Shown here in pieces: positions 32,001 through 43,370 of a stretch of 64,000 nucleotides of DNA. A program made the translations under genes and the position numbers. Source of the DNA: Cymbidium sinense (taxonomy: Eukaryota; Streptophyta; Magnoliopsida; Asparagales; Orchidaceae); contig CM038221.1 of the NCBI GenBank assembly GCA_021442155.1, positions 146,559,601-146,623,600 of the forward strand, written 5' to 3'. Positions within the stretch are counted from its first letter, which is position 1; each line of letters begins with the position of its first letter. A model generated the notes under the pieces. That model was not told the DNA's origin. It saw only the letters and a list, made by a program, of their open reading frames with translations, and searched no databases.

Positions 32001-34737
32001 ACTTAATCAAAATACTTACTAAACAAAACTAAAAATATGAATCTACTTTAGAAATTACTTAGGTTAAGGAAGGAAAGAGATGTTCTCTTCTCTTTCCCTC
32101 TCTTCATAACTTAGTAATTAATTGTATGATTCATTTGAACTAAATCAAAACATGAAATAAAATAAATCCTAAAATAATTAAATAACTTAAATGAAATCCT
32201 CCTCTAAGTTGAACATGTTTTCACACTTAGAAAATTCTAACTTAAAGCCATAGTTAAGCATACTGCACAAACCTTCAAAGCACACACATTAGCCTAAGTC
32301 ACCACTTCTAGATTTAGGTAAGGGCGGTGCATGATTTGATATTTTATTTTGTTTTGTGATATATATGTTTTAGACTAGATGTTTGGGCTATAACTTAGTA
32401 ATTAATTGTAGGATTCATTTGAACTAAATCAAAACATGAAATAAAATCAATCCTAAAATAATTAAATAACTTAAATGAAATCCTCCCCTAAGTTGAACAT
32501 GTTTTCACACTTAGAAAATTCTAACTTAAATACATAGTTAAGCATACCACACAAACCTTCAAAGCATACACATTAGCCTAAGTCACCACTTCTAGATTTA
32601 GGTAAGGGCGGTGCATGATTTGATAGTTTATTTTGTTTTGTGATATATATGTTTTATAATATATGTTGGTGTATGTTCATAGAATGATTGGTAGGGGCGC
32701 TCTTAGTCTAACAATTCTTTCTAGGATTGTGCTAAAGGGCACTATCATAAATAAAAATATAAATGTTTTTACTTGCAGGGGCTTTATACCCATAAGAATA
32801 ATCCAATAGGCCAAGTGGCTTAGTCACCCATGTGTGGGGTGATAAGTCCAATATACATTCTTGGGATTTGTGCGATTTGCATTAGCTAATCTATGTTTTG
32901 TAGGTATTAGTTAGATTTCCATTCTTTTCCTTTTCATGTAAATTTATGCAATTAGGATTTTGGAATGATTGTTATGGGGATTAGGATGAGCATTGGTCAT
33001 AAGATCCTATCTTATGTACCATGTGAAGCCTTAGAGCATCTACCTTCCAACCATCCAAAAGAAGGAGCCAAAAAAGAAAGAAGAAAAGAAGAATGAAGAA
33101 TGAAGTTTGAAGTCCCCCATAACAATGAATTCTATGCTTATTATAATATAATTAATTTATAATCTGGGTTGTATAAGGGTAGAGCTCGGTTACTCAATTT
33201 ATTAATTTTTGGGTTTGTGCGGTGGTGCCCGACCACAATGACCTTTTAATCTTTTTGCGATTAACTTTATAAATTGATTGATGATTTGTTTAGCTTTTGC
33301 ATTAAGTGGCATCCTTTCCTAGTTTCTTCCTTGCTTTATGTATGGCCTAAATGTGAATTAGGCTCTTAGGGAAAAATAAATCTTTTACCAAACTTAACAA
33401 TCCAAATAAAAAATAAAGAACTCATAACCTCACCTAGAGCTTAGGTTTAAAATCAAGATAAAAGAATTAGCAACCCCTTAGGTGCATGAGTATTGCTTTT
33501 ACAATATCATGTACAAATGCATTTCACTCTTGATTGGAGGGCTTCCACCATTGCTAGAGAAACTTGGCTTGACCTTTAAGAGCCATGGTGGAAACACACC
33601 TCCTCCCTTCTCGCTAATTTTGGCCAATAACTTTATTTCTCATGTATTAGGCATATGAATCCTATTAGCCTGAGTCAAAATAATTGTCCAAAAATGAAAA
33701 TAAAATGAAATTTGAATTGCATTAGATTTAGGTCATTTGAAGCATGTCCCTACATTATCTAGTCTCTTTAGGGTGTGAGTTTAAGGACTTAGTCTCATTC
33801 TAAGGAAATAATAGCCTAACTATCTTGTATAAGCATAAAAACTTGCCTACATGTATTTAAAATCATATGAGGAGTTAGTTGGTGCCACCCCAGGGGTTGT
33901 AAGTCCGTTATTGGGTGGTTTGTCCTCTTGTGAGGTAAACCAAATTACCCATTTTGCCATTTAGATTTAGGTTATGCTTTTGGACTCACCAAAGCTCCCT
34001 AGATTTAGGTTCTGAGGTTGCTTCTCCCTTTTATGGGCCATAAGTATAAATTCTTGTCTCTTATGCATTTCCTTAATCTTGTGTTAAGGAATCATAAATC
34101 ATAAAATTCTAATGAAAGGTGCTACTCAAACAAACTAAATCAACTTCAAAAATGTAAAGCCCAACTATAGGATAGTTTGAGATGCTCGCTAGTTTGAGAT
34201 GCTCGCTAGGTTTCTTAGCATCATGGAAATCACCTACTTATCATCTATTTTGGCTTTTAAAATAACACCCTCTCTTTGATCAATCCCATTTTATCTTCAA
34301 AAATAAACTAATCGATTGATAGTCCTTTTATATTGAAATCTTTGAAGACAACGATCATTTACCTTAATCGATAGTTTTCTAAGGAATCCCATTCCTTAAG
34401 ATGCAATTAACTATTGGGGCTTGCCCCTTTAGGGAACTTAATGAACCTAATTTAAAATAAATCTTGCTTTACTTTTCCATGTAAAGTAGGGGAAGAATCA
34501 CTGATACAAATGCAGACCCATCATCCTTACGAGTCCTTTTTGAGGTGATTAGGTTTATTAAAGGGTAGTGACTTCTATCTCTCGAGATAGTATACTATTT
34601 CCTTGATCATGTACCTGATCACCTAAATAAGTACATCTGAGGATCTGCATGGCATCCTAAAAAGATAAATTTCTATATTCTTGCCTCTCTCTTTAACCAA
34701 TATATTTGAAGGCAACTTTTATAGAAATGTTTCACCA
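29013..34737 (+). repeat. 3' LTR of copy B, lacking its first 2-3 kb
   Basis: It matches the 5' LTR from the position equivalent to 11974 (GGGTAATTTGGTCAT) onward and ends near TTTCACCA at 34737. The missing left part is the subrepeat and TTGACC zone. Similarity to the 5' LTR is high but not near-identical (roughly 85-92% in parts I compared). It contains the palindrome at 29327, a tandem duplication at 32106-32657 and a smaller one near 34167-34207. I see no ORF of note. Confidence 0.8.
32106..32657 (+). repeat. 284-bp tandem duplication inside copy B's 3' LTR
   Basis: The segment beginning ATAACTTAGTAATTAATTG at 32106 repeats at 32390, and both copies end near TGATATATATGTTTTA. They differ by only a few substitutions, so the event is younger than the LTR. 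The 5' LTR has a single copy at about 15100-15345. Confidence 0.9.
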
Positions 34738-37700
34738 CATATGTATTATCTCAAGAGACAGAAATCACCATCCTACAATGGACCTAATCACCTAATAAGG
34801 ACTCTTAAAGCCAATGGGTCTTCGAATATACTAGAGATCTTTCTTACACTTTACATGGAAAAGTAAAGTAAAGTTTATTTTAAGTTGGGTTCGTTAAGTT
34901 CCCTATGGTGGCAAGCCCCCATAGTTAATTACCTCCTAAGGAATGAGGTTACTTAGGAATACTCTCGATTAAGGTAAATGATTGTTGCCTCCAAAGATTT
35001 TAAAGATGGGACTATCAATCAATTGGTTATTTTAGAAAATCAAGTGGGATTAATCAAAAAGGAGAGAGTTATTATCAAAACCCAAGGGAGATGAGTAGGG
35101 GATGCTCATGACACTAGGAAACCTAGTGAGCATCCAAACTATCCTATGGTTAGCATATATTTTTAAAATGGAGAAGAATTATATGTTTGAGTTGAATTTT
35201 TATTAGAAATCTAGGGCTGACAATTCCAAAATACAAGATTGTAGAAATACCTAAGACATGAGGATTTATGCTTGTAGCCCCAAAGAAAAATATCAACCTC
35301 AAATCCTAAATCTAGGGAGCTTCAGCATAAGCCAAAGCACAGCCTAAATCTAAGTAAAAAAATGGGTGTATGGTTTACTACAAGAGAGGATAAATCAGAG
35401 TTGGACTAAAATTTTACCTCTTTCATCCCTACCTTAAAGCATTTCTAAGATATATTCATTAATTAAATTTTCCTTAGTGAATGTTTTATTATGTGTTTTA
35501 ATTAACTTTAAGTTTAGATTCGCTCTAAATAGCCCTATTAAATATGATTGACATCTTAGGATTAGTTAGGGTGGATTACTATCACATAACACACACCCAT
35601 TCATTTCTTTCCACCATGTATACCATGCATATGAATAATCCTAAGCATGCATATACATGTAATGCAAAGACACTTTGATGATGAATGCAAAGAGATGTGA
35701 TTTGAAAATTTGGATATTCCATTTGTTAATTGAATCATTAATGCATGCCTTTGTTATGTAGAAAAGAGGGATTTTTCATCCATTAGCTAAATGTACATCC
35801 ACATGTATAAAAGTTATAAGTGAGTACAACGCCATTATTTTTTACACTAGGGGCATAAGGTACGCAACCTACTTAGGGCTACTTAAAGCCTCACAGCCCT
35901 GGGATATCCAGACTGATATACTACTTTTCTTAGATACATGTAGATGTACAAAAAGAACCAAATGGATAAAAAATTATGCAAGAGATTATATTTTATTTGG
36001 TTGTATGATTTACATGTGTAATATGAAGGTCTTTCCTAAGTCTTAATAAAGAGATGCATAAGAATAGATTTAGGCAAGTGTTGTGTTCTTGTCAAATGAA
36101 CTATACACTTGCAAATTCTATGTGAATCCATGTTAAGAAGGAAAGTGAACTTTATAATACACATCTTATGTCATCATCACATGCAAGCTTATAAATATTT
36201 ATAACTAGATCACTTCATTTAAAATCTTGATTTATGTTTTAAGAAAAATAATTTTGATTTAATAGTGATAATAGCTACTCATATTCTTAATTTTAGCCAA
36301 CACATGCAATTTGACATAAAAGAAAATATTTTATTTTATTAATTTTATGGAAATAAAATGCATGATTTCACATGGAAAGCAATATTTAGCATGATTAGAA
36401 AGAAATAAAGGAACATAAGCACATGACTTCATTCATGCTAATAAAATAAAATATTTATAACTAGCATCACTTCATTTATAATCTTTGATTTATAAGCTTT
36501 AAGAAAAATAATTTTTGATTTAATAGTGATAATAGCCACTCATATTCTTAATTTTAGCCAACACATGCAATTTGACATAAAAGAAAATATTTTATTTTAT
36601 TAAATGTTTATGGAAATAAATGCATGATTTCATATGGAAAGTAATATTTAGCATGATTGGAAAGAAATAAAGGAACGTAAGCACATGACTTCATTCATGC
36701 TAATTAATTTTTTTTCCTAATCCATTCCCCACCCCCCCCCCCCACCATGTGGTTGGTTTAATTTAGAATAATTAGGTTTATTTTATGTTTTGATTAGGTT
36801 AACATATGAATTAAATCCATTAATTACCCCTTACCTATACCACTTTAACATAATTATCCATGTAATTATGAGCCAACAAATGATATGCAACCAGTTGGAA
36901 GTTAAATCAGCAAAGCACCTAAGAAATGAAGGGGCCTAGTGCAATTGGCTCACAATTATTGGTTAATTAAGCTAAAGGGTTTGATTAAGTACTTTTATAA
37001 TCCTCCTACACATATAGTTTGATTATAATTTCTTTTATAATTCTGTTAGGTTATTGAACACCTAAGAATCTACCAAAGAATTGAATGATTGAGTTCTGGA
37101 ATGATTTGGTTTTGAGTTTGAATTAATTAAACTATTTAATAAAGTGATTAAGCCATTGATTAATTGTAAATTGATTAAGTGTTATCCAAATGAAATAAAC
37201 TTTGGGGAAAAGATTGGAAAAGAGGTCTTAATCTTTTCATTCCCTATGTTCATTCATTATTTCATAATGATTAGCCAACTTAATTAATGGATTCCTTATT
37301 GTTTAACATTTAATTAATCAAGCAATAAATTCCAAGAAAATCATGGGAGGCAGAGGTCATCCCACTAATCAATCTCATAAAGTTTAGAATTAATTGTTGG
37401 AGTAATTAGAGAGTAATCAGCTTAATTATATTTCCAATAAAAACCTAATTGAGTCAAAATCACAATTGAAAATTAATTGATTTTAATTTTTTATTATTTT
37501 CCACTGAATTACCTATAAAATGAGTATTTATTTATATTTTTTTGGATTTTTCAATAATTAGTTATGAATTTTTGAAGTTTCATCATTAAAATTAGATTAA
37601 ATAGGCTTAATTAAACTTCTAATCCCCTGACATGGGATGCGGCACGATGTGGTATACTTTCCATGGCATGACAAGATAGGCTATTTATCACATATGTCGG

Positions 37701-40667
37701 TTGAGCTGGCGCGACTTATTTTTTATCGATCATCTAGATCGATGGTCGAGATTAATCCACGATGGAAGAAATTAGAAAGATCTAAAGCATGATTTGATCA
37801 GGATCGTCCGATCCAATCATGCAGAACGAATGGTTCGTGATATGTCTCCTCCCGAGAGGTGAGTGATGGATGTCATCTATCGATCATCACTCAATCTGAG
37901 CTCACCCGAGCTCGAATGAATATCAAATTCATTCCACACCTTTGGGAAGCACAAGTAACACATCTAACGGTGGAGATTTCTTAACATAATGATTCCCTTC
38001 ATAAAGGACCAAGCAAAATTTTCTCTAAGGAAGTTTCAATGGCATACCTCACTGAGCTTATGATTGGAAGTTCCAACTAGAGGAAGCTTCATTTGGATGA
38101 ACGAAGCCTGTTGAGCGCAAGAGCTTTGATTTGATGTAGTTATCTCATAAGATCAATCCATGACACATAGGTGATTGGCTTTGATCAAACTCGACTCGGT
38201 CATGGAAAGCTCAAGATTTGATTTGCTTTAAGTTGCCTTGGTCTAAGGATGGTGTGTGCAAAATTAATTGCACTTTGGTGGAGGATTGAGTGAATTGGAT
38301 AAAAATCAACTCTAATTTCTTTGAGTAAACTGACAAATGGGAAGTAAGGGTGCTCAAAATGGTGGGAAAGCTCGATGCTTGGCTCACTCTAGAGCTCTAA
38401 GGAATGAATCACTTCTTGTTTGAGTAAGAATGAGGGGGTATATCTCCCCCTCCTTGGATTAGATGGTGGATGACTGATTTATCATTTTGGCTCAATGGCT
38501 TGGATTGGTTGATCGATTTGAGTTTGAAAACATCCCACATGGGTACTTTTGGGTGGAAGAGTGAGGGACAGTGGCTACCCATGTGATCGGTGAGTGAATT
38601 TGGTGAGCCATGTATCTAAGGGTGATTGGGAGGGGTTTAGCCTCTCCTTGGTCATGGCGACCCAAGCTCATTGGTCATGTTCACCACCCTCCTTGGTGCC
38701 CATGTGGACTAATAGATGGGTGTTAAGTGACCTTGGGAAAGAAATGGCCAAATTCTTAGTGAATTTGGTCATGGGATACCCTTCAACCCAAGGGAAAAGT
38801 GGGCATTTGGCTATGAGTTTGATTTGGCCAGATTTGAAATGATTTAAAAATGGGTTGGGCCAAATTTTGATTGATTTGGAGTTCATTTGATTTGATTTGG
38901 CTCAATTTGACCCATTTGGGTTAAGTTGGGTCAAAGGTTAGGTTGACAATTGGTCAAATTGGGTCAAACCATGGTTGTTAAGTTCAAATGATCATTTGGA
39001 GCTCATTATGGGTTGGTTCAATTTGGTTTAGATTTGGTTTGGTTCATTTAGGTTCATTTGAGTCAAATGGGTCAAGTTGATCAATTTGACCCATTTAACC
39101 AATTAGGTCATGGGTTGGTTTGGGCTTGGTTGATCAATTGAAATGTGCAAGCTTTGGTTTCAATCAATTTTTATTTGGTTTTATTTTAAGTTGATTCGAC
39201 CTTTTGGGTCAAGTTTGGTTCATGCTCAATTGGGCTAGGTCTAATTGGTCAATTGAAGCTTTGGTCAAGTTCAATAATTTGGAAATGAATTTGACCCATT
39301 GGTTGCAATCAATTTGGCTTAGATCAAGATTTGACCCATTTTCACTTTAGGTCAATTTGGGTCAACTTGGGCTAGAGGGCCAATTTGGTTTGGTCTAGCT
39401 CATCATGGGCTTGGTCATGTTTAATAATTGATTATGAATTGGTTTAGATCAATGGTTTCAATCAATTTAGCTCATAAATTTTGGCTTGTTTAGTCTCATT
39501 AAGCTAAGTGTTGACTTAGTCAAAAGCTAGTTTGACTTAGTTTGACCAATTTGAGTGATTGATCATTCTAGGATGATTGTTGATCACAATGTGAGGCTTT
39601 GGTGGTCTTGGTTCAACCCAATTTGGGTTAGATTAAAACTTGGTTCAAAAAGGAGGTTCTTTAGGCTACTTTGGGTCAAGTGGACCTAAATGGGTGAATT
39701 AGTTTGATCGGCTTGATTCAAGTTTGGTTGAACTCACATATACATATGGAAATATAAATTTAATGGCAAGTGATTTGAGTAAAATGGATTTTGGTTCATT
39801 TGATTTTCTCAAGGATGAACATGGGTTTGACTTGTTAGTTTGAATTTTACTTGGTGATTGTAGTTTATATTTATATTTGGGCATGAGATTGAAGGAGTGA
39901 TTGTTTGAAGAGAAAATCCAAGGGTTTGGATTGATTTGAGAATGATTTGGTTAAACCCAAGAAATTTGCTTAAAGGATATAAATTTTTGGATTTGAGTTT
40001 TGAATTTATATTGATTTTATTTTGGCCATTTGAATTTATATTTTAGTTATTTTGAAGATAAATGAGAATATAAATGACCCATGAGAGAATCATGTGAATT
40101 AGGAGTGATTTGATTGTGAATTTGGCTGGTAGGTCAAAAGTTTGAAAATGGGGTTTTGATTTGGTTTGATTTATATTAATTTGATTTGGATGATTTGGAT
40201 GCCAATTTCATTTATAGTTGTGAATACAATGATGGAATAAGTGATTTATAAAGAAAGAAGCTTTGGGTTGATTTGAATAGTTTGGCTGCTTCATGTGATT
40301 CATAAGGCTTAGGAGGGAATTGATTATGGGTTTCAATCATTTGGAATTGTGAGTTAGATTTGAATTGATTTTGGAATTGATTCATTCAATTGGAATTGAA
40401 TTTGGAGTTGATTTTGGATTTGAAAACTCAAGAGTTGGATTGATTTGGATTTGAATTGTTGGTTTGGAGTGTACATGGATTTGTTATAGGGTAAGTGGTT
40501 GCCTTAAATCCCTAATGCATAGTATAACCCCATGATAAACCCTTCCAAGTCTCTAAGGTTAGTTAAGTTCATAATCCTAGAAGTGTCTCAAGACAGAACT
40601 CTTAGTGTCAGAGACATATATCCAAGATGAAGAAATTAAGAGCTCACTCCAAAGTGAGGTCAGAGGG
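34738..40667 (-). repeat. LTR E, inverted, adjoining copy B's 3' LTR
   Basis: This is the same LTR in reverse orientation. It begins (right end, minus strand) with TGACCTCACTTTGGAGTGAG at about 40664 and ends at 34738, lacking about 90 bases of the LTR end. It contains the inverted palindrome (38434-38450) and the TTGACC zone (38840-39700). A deletion of about 1.45 kb relative to LTR B lies near 35410, and a 256-bp duplication is at 36197-36704. A run of 12 C lies at 36732-36743. Whether it is a solo LTR or part of a larger element cannot be told. Confidence 0.8.
36197..36704 (-). repeat. 256-bp tandem duplication inside LTR E
   Basis: ATTTATAACTAG at 36197 recurs at 36453, and the following 250 bases match closely (for example TAATAGTGATAATAGC and CAACACATGCAATTTGACAT). 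The unit is single in LTRs B, C, D and F. Confidence 0.88.
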
Positions 40668-40914
40668 CTTGCCCTCATAAGGAACTTTAGAAGATTTAAA
40701 TAAACCTTGCTTTATTCATCCATGTAAAGCAAGGGAAAATGGGTATATTCAAGATCCATCATGCCTTTGGAGTCCTTAGTGATTAGTCCATCATGGTAGT
40801 GATTTTTTAAGATAGTGCACTATTCATGTTGTACCCAATCACATCAATAAGTTCACCCTTGGATCACTGGTGTCCACATCCCATACACATATATATAAAC
40901 TAAAATAAACACCA
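40668..40914 (+). repeat. LTR end of copy C
   Basis: It matches the last 250 or so bases of other LTRs: GGGCTTGCCCT, TAAATAAACC..GCTTTA, GTCCTTAGTGATTAGTCCAT, AAGATAGTGCAC, ending AAAATAAACACCATA. It abuts the inverted start of LTR E. Confidence 0.75.
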
Positions 40915-40921
40915 TAGGTTT

Positions 40922-40939
40922 TCTGACTCCAGAGGATGG
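40922..40939 (+). promoter_or_regulatory. tRNA-Arg-type PBS, diverged, copy C
   Basis: TCTGACTCCAGAGGATGG resembles TGGCGACTCCACTGGGGA at the ACTCCA core and the GG.. tail but is diverged at several places. Its location, a few bases after the LTR end and before the conserved leader, supports the call. Confidence 0.5.
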
Positions 40940-41340
40940 TTTCTCTCTCATCTCTAGTAGACAATTATCGCCTCTAAGCATCGATAGTGAACTTGTATTT
41001 CACATGAGTCCAAGATAATCTCTCCTTCCGTTGGCACTTAGCTTATTTCATTCTTAAGCAAAGCTAGTCAACATCTTCTAGGTTTAGACCTCACTCCTTG
41101 TATCCTAGAACCTTGGGTTTTCCAATAGGTGAAAGATTAAATTAACTAAAAAAGCAAATGATAAAATTTAGAACCTCCTTACCACAAGCTTGGTGAGGGT
41201 TCATTCCAATATTTAATAAAATAAACTCTTTATTAAAATATCACTTTCCAAAAGAACTTTTTAAAATTCACATAGCAAAATATTTTGCACAAAATTCATA
41301 AGAAATTTTTAAAAAGCACAAAACTCATATAACCAAACCT
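40940..41340 (+). other. Conserved 5' leader block, copy C
   Basis: Homologous to 17290-17700. It includes AGTAGACAATTATCGCCTC (the diverged counterpart of GGTAAATGATCATTGTCTTT), GCATCGATAGTG, TTGGCACTTAGCTTATTTC at about 41032, and TTGGGTTTTCCAATAGG at about 41115. Untranslated; presumed packaging/dimerisation region by position. Confidence 0.65.
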
Positions 41341-43260
41341 CATCTAACAATCCCCATGATTATTATATGGAGGTTCTTTTCAAAATCAAAATCAAAATTA
41401 TTTTCAAAACATCATTTTGAAAATGGTTATCCTTATTCAACATACTCAAATTTGTTGAATAAAGATTCTATTTTCAAAAATCATAGCATAAAATTAAAAC
41501 TCCACTTAACATATTTCACATATGTTAGAGCTGGAGTTTTTCTCCATTTCAAAAAGCACACCTTTGAAGATAACCACCTTCATTAAACATGCTCAAACTT
41601 GTTGAATGAAGATCCCATCTTCAAATAAAATCATAGCATAAAATTGAAAATTCACTTTACATATTTCACATATGCTAGAGTTGAAGTTTCCCTCTTTTCA
41701 AAAGTAAAAGATCATACACATGAAATCAAGAATATTTTAGACTTTATTTGACATACCCAAATTTGTCAAATGAGAGTCCCTTTTTCAAGATTTATAAAAA
41801 TAAATTGAACTTTACTTAACATATCCAAATTTATTAAATAGATTTCCCCTCTTTCAAATAAATCATAATTGCATTTGATTCCTACTTAACATACAAAATT
41901 TGTTAAGTAAGAATCCCATTTTTAAAAAAAAAAAAAAAAACATATCACATTTGATTCCTACTTAACATACCAAATTTGTTAAGTAAGAATCTCATTTTCA
42001 AATCATATCACATTTGATTCCTACTTAACATACCAATATTGTTAAGTAAGAATCCCATTTTTCAAAATATATCACATTTGATTCTTACTTAACATACCAA
42101 ATTTGTTAAGTAAGAATCTCATTTTCAAATCATTTCATATTTGATTCCCACTTAACATACCAAATTTGTTAGGTAAGAGTCTCATGCTCAAAATATAAAT
42201 CATATCACATTGGCTCCCATTTAACATACTAAAGTAAGAATCTCATTTTCAAAACATAAATCATAATCAAATTTTATTTCTACTTAACATATCAATTTGT
42301 TAAGTAAGAATCTCACTTTCAAATCATATCACATTTGATTCCTACTTAAGTAAGAATCCCATTTTTCAAAGCATATCACATTTGATTCTTACTTAACATA
42401 CCAAATTTGTTAAGTAAGAATCTCATTTTCAAATCATGTCACATTTGATTCCCACTTAACATACCAAATTTGTTAAGTGAGAGTCTCATGCTCAAAATAT
42501 TAATCATATCACATTTGGCTTCCACTTAACATACCAAATTTATTAAATGAAAGTCTCATTTTCAAAAGCAAACAAACACAAATCATATCACATTTGGCTC
42601 CCATTTAACATGCCAAATTTGTTAAGTGAGAGTCTCATTTTCAAAATACAAATCATAATCACATTTAATTTCTACTTAACATACCAAGTCTGCTAAGTAA
42701 GAATCCCACTTTCAAATCATATCACAGTTGATTCCTACTTAACATACCATATTTGTTAAGTAAGAGCCTCATTTTCAAATCATAAATACACTTGACTCTC
42801 ACCTAGCATGCCAAATTTGTTAAGTGAGGGTCTCATCTTCAGACACATATCAAACACATTTGGTCTCTACTTAACATACCAAATTTGTTAAGTAAGAAAC
42901 TCCATTTTCAAATCAACATATATCATACACATAACCCATCATCACAAGCAAAGATACTTTCACAAAATTTTCAAAACAGACAATCAAAACCTTTCCTTAG
43001 CATACCTAAATTTGCTAAGTAAAGTTTTTCAAAATCAAAATTTTCAAACAAGATACACTACACAAATATCTTCAAAGGTCTTCCCAAATATCTAAACCCC
43101 ACTCAACCTACTTAAATTGGTTGAGTGTGGGTTCTAAATCAAAATCATATGACAAAGATTCTCCTCAAATATCAAAATCTCTCCAATGAGCCCCACTTAA
43201 CATATCTAAATTTGTTGAGTATGGGTTTAAATTTCCAAATCAAATCTAGAATTTATTTCT
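41341..43260 (+). repeat. Tandem hairpin array in the 5' leader, copy C (~24 units)
   Basis: The commonest unit is GATTCCTACTTAACA, loop TACCAAATT, TGTTAAGTAAGAATC with a short CATTTTCAAATCATATCAC linker. Variants change on both arms: TATTCAACA/TGTTGAATA (41450), TTTGACA/TGTCAAA (41746), CTTAGCA/TGCTAAG (42995) and CACTCAACC/GGTTGAGTG (43104). An A-run lies at about 41925. The dominant stem differs from that of copy B (TTCATTTAACA/TGTTAAGTGAA), so the whole array has been homogenised to a different consensus. Confidence 0.9.
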
Positions 43261-43370
43261 AGAGGAGAATACCAAAGTGAGAGATTAATTCAGTTATGTT
43301 TTCAATAAATGTAGAGTTTCAGTTAAGTCAATTTTTGTTCAGCTCAATTCAGTACACAAGGCTCCTAGTA

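Larger units (their letters stand above)
9026..34737 (+). mobile_element. Copy B: near full-length Ogre-like Ty3/gypsy retrotransposon (~25.7 kb), decayed
   Basis: This is the most complete element: 5' LTR, PBS, leader, hairpin array, ORF1, gag, protease, RT, RNase H, aRNH, integrase, 3' untranslated region and a 3' LTR lacking its first 2-3 kb. The size and domain order fit Ogre. The two LTRs look roughly 85-92% similar in the stretches I compared, with many short indels, so if they belong to one insertion it is old. All coding parts carry frameshifts and stops. The 3' LTR start at 29013 coincides with an internal LTR position, so a deletion or a recombination joined the 3' untranslated region to mid-LTR. 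Confidence 0.85.

Noticed and set aside
38594..38886. 82- and 72-codon frames on opposite strands
   Set aside because: They are within the TTGACC-rich LTR zone, where repeats create long stop-free stretches; the counterparts in other LTRs are closed.
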